Shown: positions 1 to 11,308 of the stretch, one piece after another
Numbering within the stretch: the first letter of the stretch is position 1
Layout: every line of letters begins with the position of its first letter
Source: Pseudomaricurvus alkylphenolicus
Lineage (GTDB): Bacteria; Pseudomonadota; Gammaproteobacteria; Pseudomonadales; Cellvibrionaceae
Assembly (NCBI RefSeq): GCF_011683955.1
Contig: NZ_JAAQPI010000002.1
Span: 572,157 to 636,156, forward strand
DNA length: 64,000 nucleotides
Direction: 5' to 3'
Program-made: the position numbers and the translations under genes
Notes under the pieces: model-generated
What the model saw: only the letters and a program-made list of their open reading frames with translations
Told to the model about the DNA's origin: nothing
Databases searched by the model: none

Positions 1-328
1 CTTTTTCCGGTACCAACCCTAAGAATTCACCCATCACATATTGCACCCAAATTTCGTTCAGGTTGCCAATAGGTTTTCAACAGAGTTATCAACAACCCCA
101 GAAAGAGGTGTTGATACCTTGTCGCGTGTCTGTAATTTTTGTTAAATGCCATTAAATTGTAACTCACTGATTTTCATCAGTTATTTTCAGATTGTTTGAA
201 AATTATACGGTTTTTTTTGTGGATAAGTAGGGTGAATTGGGCGTAAAATAGCTCCCCTTTCCGATCAATAAAGTTGAATATTTTTGGGTGTCAGGCAGTG
301 GCCGTGGGCTGCTGTTGAGGGGGACGTT
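1..328. other. oriC: Candidate chromosomal origin region upstream of dnaA
   Basis: This non-coding stretch before dnaA holds DnaA-box-like 9-mers. A perfect TTATCCACA lies on the minus strand at 218-226. TTATCAACA (one mismatch) is at 86-94, and a weaker TGTTGATAC is at 109-117. Between them, about 130-217 is markedly AT-rich with T runs, the composition expected of an unwinding element. The place next to dnaA is the usual gammaproteobacterial (Pseudomonas-type) origin. Only part of the region is visible because the window starts here, so more boxes may lie to the left. The origin call rests on position plus boxes, not on a full box array. Confidence 0.55.
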
Positions 329-1930
329 TTGCCAGATACTCTCTGGAAAAAGTGCGCAGACTCGCTACAGAATGAGTTACCGTCACAACAATTTAATACT
401 TGGATTCGTCCACTAAAAGTGGATGCTCAGTCTGCTGATCATCACTTAAAGTTAATAGCGCCAAATCGATTCGTTCTTGATTGGGTCAATGACAAGTTTC
501 TCAATCGTATCCAAGAACTCGCCGGCGAGCATGGTGCACATATTGGCTTTCAAGTAGAGCTGACAGTGGCTGCTCAGGGAAGTGTTGGCCGCTATCAGCG
601 ACGACCGGTATCTCGGATGATTCAGTCTGAGCCAGCACCAATTGCGCCTCCCGCGATGACATCGCCGGCTACCACATCCCTGCCATCGTCAACCGATACG
701 GTCACTAGCGTACAGGATTTGATTGCTCCACCACTGGCCGATAGGGGAGCTATTCAAGTCGAAAGTGGCGCTTATAGTCTTCCGGCGACAAAGCCCCAAA
801 GCCCGGGACCTCAATCCTCGGGAGTGGGAACCTCAGATAATCTGAGCATGCCGTCTGCCAATACCGGGGAGCGAGCGACAACAATTGAAGTTGAGGGCGG
901 TTTAAAGCACCGCAACTACCTCAATGAGGGTTTTACCTTTCCGAGTTTTGTTGAGGGCAAGTCCAACCAGCTGGGTCTTGCTGCCGCACGCCAGGTTGCA
1001 GAGAATCCGGGTGGTGCATACAACCCTCTATTTATATACGGCGGGGTGGGGTTAGGTAAGACCCACCTGATGCATGCCGTGGGTAATGCACTGGTTGATA
1101 AAAACCCCAATGCCAAAGTGGTTTACCTTCATTCGGAGCGTTTTGTTGCCGATATGGTTAAAGCACTTCAGCTTAACGCCATCAATGACTTCAAGCGGTA
1201 TTATCGATCTGTCGATGCATTATTGATCGACGACATTCAATTCTTTGCCGGAAAAGAGCGTTCTCAGGAAGAATTTTTCCATACGTTCAATGCGTTGTTG
1301 GAAGGCGGGCAACAGATCATTCTCACCTGTGATCGTTATCCCAAAGAGATCAATGGTCTGGAAGAGCGCCTTAAGAGTCGATTTGGTTGGGGGTTAACGG
1401 TGGCAATTGAACCACCGGAACTGGAAACCCGCGTAGCCATCTTGATGAAGAAGGCGGATCAGGCCAATATGCACCTTCCTAATGATGCCGCCTTTTTTAT
1501 TGCTCAAAGGATTCGTTCCAATGTTCGTGAATTGGAAGGTGCCCTGAAACGAGTTATTGCAAACGCGCATTTTACGGGTCGCGATATAGACGTTCCCTTA
1601 GTCAGGGAAGCGCTTAAGGATTTATTGGCGCTGCAAGATAAGCAGGTCAGTATCGACAATATTCAACGTGTTGTGGCGGAATATTACAAGATCAAAGTCA
1701 GCGACATTCTGTCAAAACGTCGCAGTCGATCGGTGGCCCGACCCCGACAAGTGGCGATGTCTCTGGCAAAAGAATTGACCAATCACAGCTTACCTGAAAT
1801 AGGTGAAGCATTTGGTGGACGAGACCATACCACTGTTCTGCATGCTTGTCGTAAAATCAAGGAATTGCGGGAAGAAGACGCCGACATGCGTGAAGATTGG
1901 AAAAACCTGCAGCGTTCGTTGACATCCTAG
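329..1930 (+). CDS. dnaA: Chromosomal replication initiator DnaA
   Basis: DnaA binds DnaA boxes at the origin as an ATP-bound filament and opens the duplex. The 533-aa product has the N-terminal helicase/DiaA-interaction domain (about 1-90, with FNTWIRPL), a long Pro/Ser/Thr-rich linker (about 100-195), the AAA+ core with Walker [10 protein letters not shown] (about 237-245) and Walker B LLIDDIQF (about 295), and a C-terminal box-binding domain with [11 protein letters not shown] (about 495). The start chosen is TTG at 329, giving MPDTLWKKC, which lines up with family N-termini. GAGGGGG at 317-323 is a good ribosome site for it. A longer in-frame start at 284 would add 15 residues unlike the family. 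dnaN follows after 85 nt. Confidence 0.97.
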   Translation: MPDTLWKKCADSLQNELPSQQFNTWIRPLKVDAQSADHHLKLIAPNRFVLDWVNDKFLNRIQELAGEHGAHIGFQVELTVAAQGSVGRYQRRPVSRMIQSEPAPIAPPAMTSPATTSLPSSTDTVTSVQDLIAPPLADRGAIQVESGAYSLPATKPQSPGPQSSGVGTSDNLSMPSANTGERATTIEVEGGLKHRNYLNEGFTFPSFVEGKSNQLGLAAARQVAENPGGAYNPLFIYGGVGLGKTHLMHAVGNALVDKNPNAKVVYLHSERFVADMVKALQLNAINDFKRYYRSVDALLIDDIQFFAGKERSQEEFFHTFNALLEGGQQIILTCDRYPKEINGLEERLKSRFGWGLTVAIEPPELETRVAILMKKADQANMHLPNDAAFFIAQRIRSNVRELEGALKRVIANAHFTGRDIDVPLVREALKDLLALQDKQVSIDNIQRVVAEYYKIKVSDILSKRRSRSVARPRQVAMSLAKELTNHSLPEIGEAFGGRDHTTVLHACRKIKELREEDADMREDWKNLQRSLTS

Positions 1931-2015
1931 GTGATATCACCGCTACGGAAGACACAATAACAAATCCCATAATACTGGAATCTACTACCAGGAAAGAACC
2001 TTAAGAGACCTTGCC

Positions 2016-3116
2016 ATGAAATTCAGTGTATCTCGAGAAGCAATCCTCAAACCTCTGCAACTGGTTGCCGGTGTGGTGGAGCGTCGCCAGACTTTACCGG
2101 TGCTCGCCAATGTGTTGCTGGTCCTGGAGGACAATCGTTTGTCTTTGACAGGAACGGACCTGGAAGTCGAAATTGTGGCTCGTGTGCAGTTGGATGAAGC
2201 GGGCGAGGCAGGTGAGCTGACCGTTCCCGCCCGTAAGCTCGTCGATATTTGCCGATCCTTACCGGATGACGCAATTCTTCAATTTAGTGAAGAAAATCAA
2301 AGAGTTATATTAAAGTCGGGGCGTAGTCGATTCACACTTTCAACGCTTCCCGCCAATGATTTTCCCAATGTTGAGCAAGGTAATGGCGACCTTCAATTTA
2401 GCTGTGAGCAACAGGATATCAAGCGCCTGATTGATAGAACCGGTTTTGCGATGGCACAGCAGGATGTTCGCTATTACTTGAACGGCATGCTGTGGGAAGT
2501 TCAAGAAGGGCAACTGCGGGCGGTAGCCACTGATGGCCACCGTCTGGCGATGTGTACTCGCGCGGTTTCTGTTTCCTGTGAGGCTAAGGTACAGGCGATT
2601 TTGCCAAGAAAAGGGGTTGTGGAGCTTGCCAGATTGCTCGATGGACAAGGTAATGTTGATGTGACACTGGGTAGCAATCACATCCGTGTCGCCACTGAAG
2701 ACTATACCTTCACCTCCAAATTGGTGGATGGGAAATTCCCGGACTATGAAAGAGTTCTGCCGCGGGGGGGCGATAAGCAGGTATTTGGTGATCGCGAAGA
2801 GCTGCGCCAGGCTTTTGGCCGTACCGCAATTCTTTCGAATGAAAAATATCGAGGCGTACGTCTGCTGTTAACGGATGGCCAATTAACGATAGTTGCCAAT
2901 AACCCGGAACAGGAGGAAGCCGAAGAACAAGTGGCCGTTGACTATTCCGGCGATCAATTGGAAATTGGCTTTAATGTCAGTTATCTGCAGGATGTGACCG
3001 GCGTATTGAGCTCCGACAACGTTAAGATGACATTGGCAGATTCAAACAGCAGTGCTTTGTTGGAAGAGCCGGAAGGTGGTGATTCCGTGTACGTAGTCAT
3101 GCCAATGCGTCTGTGA
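2016..3116 (+). CDS. dnaN: DNA polymerase III beta sliding clamp
   Basis: The 366-aa clamp forms a ring around DNA that tethers polymerase III and other repair and replication enzymes. Its length matches the E. coli protein, and the start MKFSVSREAILKPLQ and the end VVMPMRL are family-typical; the C-terminal VMPMRL contributes to the clamp's partner-binding pocket. The three repeated clamp folds span the whole length. AGGAAAG lies upstream of the ATG. The gene sits between dnaA and recF in the standard order and is probably co-transcribed with both. recF starts 26 nt after its stop. Confidence 0.98.
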   Translation: MKFSVSREAILKPLQLVAGVVERRQTLPVLANVLLVLEDNRLSLTGTDLEVEIVARVQLDEAGEAGELTVPARKLVDICRSLPDDAILQFSEENQRVILKSGRSRFTLSTLPANDFPNVEQGNGDLQFSCEQQDIKRLIDRTGFAMAQQDVRYYLNGMLWEVQEGQLRAVATDGHRLAMCTRAVSVSCEAKVQAILPRKGVVELARLLDGQGNVDVTLGSNHIRVATEDYTFTSKLVDGKFPDYERVLPRGGDKQVFGDREELRQAFGRTAILSNEKYRGVRLLLTDGQLTIVANNPEQEEAEEQVAVDYSGDQLEIGFNVSYLQDVTGVLSSDNVKMTLADSNSSALLEEPEGGDSVYVVMPMRL

Positions 3117-3142
3117 TTCCAAATTAGATCTGAATTAACCTT

Positions 3143-4267
3143 ATGACCCTCCGCCGCTTGTCGGCTACTTCCTTCCGTAATCTGCAAGCCGTAGATATTG
3201 AGCTGTCTCCACAGCTCAATATCATCTATGGCGACAATGGCAGTGGCAAAACCAGTCTGTTAGAAAGCATCAGCATTCTCTCATTAGGGCGTTCCTTTCG
3301 ATCACGAAAATACAAACACATGATCCAGCATGAAGCAGAGGATTACACCGTGTTCGGACAGGTGGAATGTGGGGGAACTGCAATACCGGTTGGTATTAAT
3401 CGGCACAGGAATGGACAGGCGGTTATAAAGATGGGCGGGAAAAACTGTTCATCTGCAGCTCAACTTGCCGAAACCCTTCCGATACGAATCATGAATGGCC
3501 ACTCTTTTCAGCTCTTGGAAGGAGGACCGGTTGAAAGAAGGAAGTACATTGATTGGCTGGTGTTTCACGTGGAACATGAGTTTTATCAAGCCTGGAGGTC
3601 TTACGAAAAGTGCCTTAAACAGCGCAATAGCCTGCTCAGACGTGATAAAATTGACCCTTTGCTTATGGCTCCTTGGGACCGGGAAATCGCTCTCCTGGCG
3701 AATCGACTGGACCACTTTAGGCACTCAAGCTTTCGATTACTTGAGACAGTATTCAAGCAACTGATTTCGGAGTTTGAGGGTTTAAAAGGGGTTCGTCTCT
3801 CCTATTACAGGGGCTGGGACAAGGACACCGATTACTCAGACTTGCTGTTACAGCATCTGGATAGGGATAGGGAACTGGGTTACACACGGCAAGGGCCTCA
3901 TCGGGCAGATATACGTGTTCTTGTCGAGAAACAGCCTGCTGTGGAACTCTTATCCAGAGGACAGCAAAAAATTGTGGTCAGTGCACTCTTGATTGCACAA
4001 GGGATGGTTTTCTACGAAACCAGAAAGCGTGGTTGTCTATATCTGATTGATGATTTACCTGCTGAGCTTGATGCGAGATTTCGCAGTCAACTTGCTGAAT
4101 GGTTGTCTCGAATGGAGACGCAGATATTTGTTACTGGAGTGGAAAAGAATATATTGCTGGATGCATGGAGAACTGCCGGCAAGTTACCGGACAGCCACAG
4201 AGTGTTCCACGTGAAACATGGTGCCATTCAACAGGAAGGGGCGGAGATCAACACAGTCCCTCTCTAA
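3143..4267 (+). CDS. recF: DNA replication and repair protein RecF
   Basis: RecF is an SMC-like ATPase that with RecO and RecR loads RecA at gaps and stalled forks. The 374-aa product has an N-terminal Walker A (GDNGSGKTS, about residues 32-40), the ABC signature LLSRGQQKIV (about 272-281) and Walker B LYLIDDLPAELD (about 300). Two stretches, VFHVEHEF (about 140) and VFHVKHG near the C-terminus, are encoded by DNA that matches parS partition sites (separate entries), so the coding sequence carries a second, non-coding function. The last 20 or so residues are an extension beyond the ATPase core. gyrB follows after 124 nt. Confidence 0.97.
   Translation: MTLRRLSATSFRNLQAVDIELSPQLNIIYGDNGSGKTSLLESISILSLGRSFRSRKYKHMIQHEAEDYTVFGQVECGGTAIPVGINRHRNGQAVIKMGGKNCSSAAQLAETLPIRIMNGHSFQLLEGGPVERRKYIDWLVFHVEHEFYQAWRSYEKCLKQRNSLLRRDKIDPLLMAPWDREIALLANRLDHFRHSSFRLLETVFKQLISEFEGLKGVRLSYYRGWDKDTDYSDLLLQHLDRDRELGYTRQGPHRADIRVLVEKQPAVELLSRGQQKIVVSALLIAQGMVFYETRKRGCLYLIDDLPAELDARFRSQLAEWLSRMETQIFVTGVEKNILLDAWRTAGKLPDSHRVFHVKHGAIQQEGAEINTVPL
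3561..3576 (+). promoter_or_regulatory. parS: parS-like partition site inside recF
   Basis: TGTTTCACGTGGAACA differs by one base from each of the perfect palindromes TGTTTCACGTGAAACA and TGTTCCACGTGGAACA, the forms of ParB site known from Bacillus and Pseudomonas. It lies inside recF, about 3.2 kb from dnaA, in the origin-proximal zone where ParB sites normally sit. ParB loaded here would spread and recruit ParA and SMC/MukB-type condensins. Its exact reverse complement occurs again at 4203-4218, which makes chance unlikely. Confidence 0.88.
4203..4218 (-). promoter_or_regulatory. parS: Second parS-like site, inverted, at the 3' end of recF
   Basis: TGTTCCACGTGAAACA is the exact reverse complement of the site at 3561-3576, so the same 16-mer occurs twice in recF in opposite orientation, 642 bp apart start to start. 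In the reading frame it encodes VFHVKH in the C-terminal tail of RecF, beyond the conserved ATPase motifs, where protein-level constraint should be weak. Confidence 0.88.
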
Positions 4268-4296
4268 CACAAGACTAAAATGTCTTCAGGCACTCC

Positions 4297-4342
4297 TTGA
4301 CTAGAGAAGTGACTGAAAGATTACGAATTAGAACAATATGAT
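4297..4342 (+). promoter_or_regulatory. Possible gyrB promoter
   Basis: TTGACT at 4297-4302 is a good -35, but the best-spaced -10 (TTACGA at 4321) is poor. A better -10, TATGAT at 4337-4342, lacks a matching -35. The 124-nt gap before gyrB is the only spacer of this size in the cluster, which suits a separate promoter, but the exact elements are uncertain. Confidence 0.3.
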
Positions 4343-4388
4343 CACTGTAACTGCCTAAACTCAGGCTTTTACAGTTTATCCGGAGTGA

Positions 4389-6815
<2,427 letters not shown>

Positions 6816-6833
6816 GCCCTTTTGATGTTATCG

Positions 6834-6861
6834 AAGCCCCGTTAATCGGGGCTTTTCTTTT
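6834..6861 (+). terminator. Rho-independent terminator after gyrB
   Basis: AAGCCCCG (6834-6841) pairs with CGGGGCTT (6847-6854) around a TTAAT loop, and the stem runs into TTTTCTTTTCTT. It lies 18 nt after the gyrB stop and ends the replication gene cluster. Confidence 0.9.
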
Positions 6862-6948
6862 CTTAAGAACTCCGAAATCCCCGCTATAATCAATGCCATA
6901 GCTTTATTTTGCCAGAAGTTTCTCCATCGACAGCAGTGGTATCCCCCA

Positions 6949-7905
6949 ATGTTAGATCAGCAACAGTGGGTTTTGGGCAACAAAGACAGCCTCATATCCT
7001 TGGAAAAATGGCAGCGAACCGTAAATTTGCTGTCAGAGCTATTTGATGCGCCGGCCGGGTTTCTGGTGCAATACACCGAGGCGGGTTTTCAGGTAACCAT
7101 CGCCAGTCAACAGGAATCCAATCCCTATCCCGCTGGTGGAATTATTGACCCTGACGCCAATATATTCTGTCGAAAGATTGTTGAGAACGGTGAGGCCCTC
7201 TATGTAAAGGATGCTCCCCTCGATCCTTGTTGGGACACCAACACTGAGGTCACCGAAGACGGTTTTCGCTCTTATTTGGGTGTCCCGGTACATTGGCCCG
7301 ACGGTTCACCCTTTGGCACCTTCTGTGTGATGGACTTTCGAAAAACAAATTACAGCGATACCTATATCAAGCTGATTCATCAACTAAGAGATATCCTGGA
7401 AGCCGATCTGGAGCTTATTCACGCCTATGAGAATTTGCATGAGCTGGCCATGTCAGACGAACTCACCAATCTATACAATCGGCGAGGCTACCGCATTCTG
7501 GCGGAGCAACGACTAAAGCTTGCTCATCGTATGGAGGTAGAGGTCGGGATGCTTTATCTGGATCTGGACGAATTTAAAACGGTTAATGACCAATATGGTC
7601 ACGAAACCGGTGACAATGTGTTGGTTGCCTTGGCAGATGCGATTCGAGATAGTGTACGTGACAGCGATATCGTTGGTCGTATTGGCGGAGATGAATTTAC
7701 CGCACTGGTAATGGTCAAGGATCCAGACGATTTTGAGCAGATCAATGTTCGTATCAGATCAAACCTGCTGAAAAACCTGAAAGAGAGAGACTTACCCCAG
7801 ATCGAAGTCAGCGCCGGTTACGCATTGATGCAGGGCTTGGATATCGATGAGCTGCTGTCTGAGGCCGATCAGGCGATGTATCGGCATAAGCAAACCAAGC
7901 GCTAG
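6949..7905 (+). CDS. GAF-GGDEF diguanylate cyclase
   Basis: The 318-aa protein carries an N-terminal GAF sensor domain (about 20-145) and a C-terminal GGDEF domain (about 155-318) that makes cyclic di-GMP from two GTP. The active-site motif GGDEF is at residues 246-250. An RxxD inhibitory site (RDSD) lies five residues before it, so the enzyme should be active and product-inhibited. No membrane segment or signal peptide is visible, so it is cytoplasmic. It stands alone between the gyrB terminator and the convergent acyltransferase gene. In Pseudomonas gyrB is followed directly by the acyltransferase block, so this gene looks like an insertion in the conserved order. The ligand of the GAF domain cannot be read from sequence. 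Confidence 0.93.
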   Translation: MLDQQQWVLGNKDSLISLEKWQRTVNLLSELFDAPAGFLVQYTEAGFQVTIASQQESNPYPAGGIIDPDANIFCRKIVENGEALYVKDAPLDPCWDTNTEVTEDGFRSYLGVPVHWPDGSPFGTFCVMDFRKTNYSDTYIKLIHQLRDILEADLELIHAYENLHELAMSDELTNLYNRRGYRILAEQRLKLAHRMEVEVGMLYLDLDEFKTVNDQYGHETGDNVLVALADAIRDSVRDSDIVGRIGGDEFTALVMVKDPDDFEQINVRIRSNLLKNLKERDLPQIEVSAGYALMQGLDIDELLSEADQAMYRHKQTKR

Positions 7906-7922
7906 ACGGTCAGCTGCCGCCC

Positions 7923-8630
7923 TTATTCCATCGACGCAATTTCCCCTTCAATCCATTCCTTGGCCGCTGCCGTCATCTTCTTACTGCAGCTTTCACTGGC
8001 ATCCAGTGGTTTACCGATAGAAACGGTAACCGTACCGGGGTATTTGACCAGGGTGTGCATGGGCCAGCAGCGTCCGGAGTTATGGGCAACGGGTATTAAG
8101 GGCACACCACTAGCCAATGCGATGTCGGCACCGCTGCGAGCGTAATTGCCAACCTCGCCATAAGGTGTTCGGGTGCCTTCCGGGAACACCAGCACATTGT
8201 TGCCCTCGGACAGACGTTGTCCACCCACAGTCTTAACCTGCTTGAGAGCCTTTCTCGGGTTGCTGCGGTCGATGGGTATAGGCCGCAATGCAGCGAGTCC
8301 CCAACCAAAAAATGGAATGCGAAACAGCTCTCGCTTCAAGATGGTCGAAGTGGGGTGGAATTGCATCTGCAAAAACATGGTCTCCCAAGTGGATTGATGT
8401 TTCGCCAGAATGACAATGGCTTGGTCTTTGGGAATATTCTCCAATCCCTTGACGGTATAACGCACACCGCAAAGTATTTTGAGTGACCACAATACCCAGA
8501 AATTAAAACCCATTAAAACGCGGGATCGAAAGGGATAGGGACACAACATTAGGGGCAAGCTCAACAGCCCGAAAAAAATAGCGCCGCTGGCAAAGCAAAG
8601 ATAAAACAGGAGAGATCGAATTAACAACAT
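7923..8630 (-). CDS. 1-acyl-sn-glycerol-3-phosphate acyltransferase (PlsC family)
   Basis: This enzyme acylates lysophosphatidate to phosphatidate in phospholipid synthesis at the inner membrane. The 235-aa protein has an N-terminal hydrophobic segment (about 5-35) and the family motifs: KHQSTWET (about 76, the catalytic histidine, here HX4E rather than the classical HX4D), a PIDR segment, and FPEGTRT (about 150). The HX4E form is common in this proteobacterial subgroup. Its start is 3 nt after the gmhB stop, so it is the last gene of a glyQ-glyS-gmhB-plsC operon. The same order in Pseudomonas supports the call. Confidence 0.92.
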   Translation of the reverse strand: MLLIRSLLFYLCFASGAIFFGLLSLPLMLCPYPFRSRVLMGFNFWVLWSLKILCGVRYTVKGLENIPKDQAIVILAKHQSTWETMFLQMQFHPTSTILKRELFRIPFFGWGLAALRPIPIDRSNPRKALKQVKTVGGQRLSEGNNVLVFPEGTRTPYGEVGNYARSGADIALASGVPLIPVAHNSGRCWPMHTLVKYPGTVTVSIGKPLDASESCSKKMTAAAKEWIEGEIASME

Positions 8631-8633
8631 GGT

Positions 8634-9209
8634 CTATTCGCGGGAGTCTGGAGAGGCATATTGGTCGAGAATATAGAGCACGGCCTGTTGCAAGTTGGTG
8701 AATACTGGCAAATTCTGAAAACGTTCATTGTCGCTATCAGCCAGTTTTGCAAGAGTTCGCTCTCCCTTTCCAGTTTTCACCAGAATGGGTTCACAACCCT
8801 TTTTTAATCCGGCTTCGAGATCTCGCAGACTGTCGCCAACAAGAGGTGAACCTGCAGCGCAGATCTCTAACTCGGCTTCAATGGCATCAATGAGTCCAGC
8901 CCGAGGTTTACGGCAGGGACAGTCATCATCGGGGCCGTGAGGGCAGTAAAAGATACCGGCAAGTTCACCGCCGGCTTGTTCTACGGCTTGTTGAAGCTTA
9001 TCGTGCATAGCCTCAAGATCGTCCAGATCAAACAGACCGCGTGAAAGGCCAGACTGGTTCGTCGCAACGACGACGGTAAAGCCCGCTTGATGCAATTTCG
9101 CGATGGCTTCCGCGCTGCCCTCTATCAGCACAAACTCATCAGCAGACTTTACGTAGTGATCGGAGTCACAGTTAATGACTCCGTCTCTATCCAGAATGAC
9201 CAGCTTCAT
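8634..9209 (-). CDS. gmhB: D-glycero-D-manno-heptose-1,7-bisphosphate 7-phosphatase
   Basis: GmhB removes the 7-phosphate from heptose bisphosphate on the route to ADP-heptose for the LPS inner core. The 191-aa HAD-family protein starts with the nucleophile motif LDRDGVIN (Asp 7 and Asp 9) and contains VATNQSGLSRG (motif II). A cysteine-containing zinc loop, YCPHGPDDDCPCRKP (about 107-121), and motif IV VGDSLRDLEAG are also present. Zinc-loop HAD phosphatases of this form are typical of GmhB. It starts 18 nt after glyS and is followed at once by plsC. Confidence 0.95.
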   Translation of the reverse strand: MKLVILDRDGVINCDSDHYVKSADEFVLIEGSAEAIAKLHQAGFTVVVATNQSGLSRGLFDLDDLEAMHDKLQQAVEQAGGELAGIFYCPHGPDDDCPCRKPRAGLIDAIEAELEICAAGSPLVGDSLRDLEAGLKKGCEPILVKTGKGERTLAKLADSDNERFQNLPVFTNLQQAVLYILDQYASPDSRE

Positions 9210-9227
9210 AAAAGTTCCGCAACCGTC

Positions 9228-11306
9228 TTACTTACTCGGCACCAGCAGAGAAATATCTGCCACCTGCAAAAACAGATTGCGAAGTCGGCTCAATAACGCG
9301 ATACGATTGTTGCGCAATGCCAGGTCATCGGCCATGACCATCACATTGTCAAAGAACGCATCCACAGGTTCGCGCAAGTCGGCCAGGGTTGCCAGCGCCT
9401 GCTCGTAATTTGCGGCGGCGAACAGAGGTTCTACTGCAGCGGACTTTGCATCCAGTGCTTCAGCCAACGCTTTTTCAGCGTCTTCCTGCAATAACTCGGT
9501 ATTGAGCTCGGTAGGAATTTCTCCTTCCACTTTGGCGAGAATATTGGAAACACGTTTATTGGCAGCCGCCAGTGCTTGCGCTTGTGGCAACTGGTTAAAC
9601 GCATTGACCGCTTTCACGCGACGATCAATATCGAGCGGTTGTGTCAGCTGTTTGGCGTGAACCGCCAGGAATACTTCAACAGCGATATTGTCTTCTTCAT
9701 ACCAGGCACGGAATCGCTCGACCATATAGGCAAACGCGGTTTCCAGTGTCTCTTCGGGTTTAGCAATATTCTTACCGTGTAACTGGATCGCGCTATTGAG
9801 AAGGGCCTTCAGATCCAGCGTCAGGTTTTTCTCAACCAGCAGACGCAGAGCGCCAAGGCTGGACCGGCGCAGCCCGAAAGGATCCTTTGATCCTGTTGGC
9901 TTCTGACCAATACCAAAAATACCACTCAGAGTATCTATACGGTCGGCCAGCGCAATAATGGTGCCGGTATCGGTCGATGGCAGGCTGTCGCCAGCAAACT
10001 TTGGCTGGTAATGTTCTTTCAGGGCCAGGGCTACTTCGCTGTCCAGATCTTCATTGACGGCGTAGTAGTAGCCGGCCGTACCCTGCATCTTGTCAAATTC
10101 GCCGACCATATCGGAAACCAGGTCAGACTTACACAGCTGCGCAGCCTGGCGGGCTTTGTCGGCGTCGGCTCCCATCTGCGTAGCTATTTCGGACGCCAGG
10201 GAAGCGACGCGCTCGGTTTTATCAAAAATAGAGCCCAGTTGCGCCTGAAATACGATGGGTTTGAGGCGCTCGCGAAACTCACACAGGCTGGTTTTCTTGT
10301 CGGTTTCAAAGAAAAAGGCCGCGTCGGACAGGCGTGGACGAATGACACGTTCGTTACCGTCGATGACTTGCGCCGGGTCACGACTCTCAATATTGGATAC
10401 GGTAATAAAGTTCGGCATCAGTTCGCCCTGCTTATCGACCACAGGGAAGTATTTCTGATGCTCCTTCATGGAATAGATCAGGGCTTCTGCCGGCACTTCG
10501 AGAAATCTCTCTTCAAAGCGTCCTGTGAGGGCGACGGGCCACTCCACCAGAGCGGTAACTTCGTCCAGCAAATCCTGGTCAATGACAGCGACCCCACCAA
10601 TCCGCTCAGCTTCGGCCTCGACCTGTTGGCGAATGGTTTCCTGACGCTGTTGGAAATCTACCATCACATAAGCGGTATTGGGCAGTTTGTCCAAGTAATC
10701 GGCGGCATTCTCCACCAGCAATGGCTGATTGTAGTGAAAGCGATGGCCACGTGTTTCCCGGGAGGCGTGCAGGCCCAGAATTTCGGCATCGACGATCTCA
10801 TCACCCAACAGCATCACCAACCAGTGCACAGGACGGACAAATTCTGTGCGACTGGCACCCCATCTCATGCGCTTGGGAATCGGCAGAGCATTCAAAGACT
10901 GCTCTACAATTTCTGGCAACAATCCGGTGGTCAGTTCGCCGCCTGCCTGGGAGCGAAACACCAGTTTATCGGCCTTACCGTCGTTTTCGGTGGCCAATTG
11001 ATCGACGGTTGTACCATTTTTACCGGCGAAGGCTTCCGCGGCCTTGGTCGGTTTACCGTCTCCATCAAAGGCAATTTTTGCCGGTGGGCCCCAGACCACA
11101 ACATCTTTAACCGGAGTCTGTTCTTCCAACTCGCGCACTACAACCGACAGACGCCGGGGAGCCGCGTAAGGCTCAATGGCCGCAAAGTTTACATTTTGCT
11201 GCTTGAGGCCTTGTTCGATACCTTGAGAAAAAGCCAACATCAATTTCTTTAGCGCAACCGGAGGCAGTTCTTCGGTGCCCAGTTCGACCAGAAAATCCTT
11301 AGCCAT
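9228..11306 (-). CDS. glyS: Glycyl-tRNA synthetase beta subunit
   Basis: The beta subunit of the alpha2beta2 glycyl-tRNA synthetase recognises the tRNA. The 692-aa length is normal (E. coli 689). The start MAKDFLVELGTEELPP is diagnostic, and the protein ends in a helical anticodon-binding domain. It begins 2 nt after the glyQ stop, so the two subunits are translated from one message in equal amounts. A 413-codon open frame on the opposite strand here is a compositional artefact. Confidence 0.98.
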   Translation of the reverse strand: MAKDFLVELGTEELPPVALKKLMLAFSQGIEQGLKQQNVNFAAIEPYAAPRRLSVVVRELEEQTPVKDVVVWGPPAKIAFDGDGKPTKAAEAFAGKNGTTVDQLATENDGKADKLVFRSQAGGELTTGLLPEIVEQSLNALPIPKRMRWGASRTEFVRPVHWLVMLLGDEIVDAEILGLHASRETRGHRFHYNQPLLVENAADYLDKLPNTAYVMVDFQQRQETIRQQVEAEAERIGGVAVIDQDLLDEVTALVEWPVALTGRFEERFLEVPAEALIYSMKEHQKYFPVVDKQGELMPNFITVSNIESRDPAQVIDGNERVIRPRLSDAAFFFETDKKTSLCEFRERLKPIVFQAQLGSIFDKTERVASLASEIATQMGADADKARQAAQLCKSDLVSDMVGEFDKMQGTAGYYYAVNEDLDSEVALALKEHYQPKFAGDSLPSTDTGTIIALADRIDTLSGIFGIGQKPTGSKDPFGLRRSSLGALRLLVEKNLTLDLKALLNSAIQLHGKNIAKPEETLETAFAYMVERFRAWYEEDNIAVEVFLAVHAKQLTQPLDIDRRVKAVNAFNQLPQAQALAAANKRVSNILAKVEGEIPTELNTELLQEDAEKALAEALDAKSAAVEPLFAAANYEQALATLADLREPVDAFFDNVMVMADDLALRNNRIALLSRLRNLFLQVADISLLVPSK

Positions 11307-11308
11307 GA

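Noticed and set aside
10741-10757. CCACGTG within glyS as a third parS site
   Set aside because: Only the central CACGTG and part of one arm match; the other arm differs at several bases.
10011-11252. 413-codon plus-strand open frame
   Set aside because: It is antisense to glyS, a certain gene, has no ribosome site and no protein-like motifs; it arises from codon bias in glyS.
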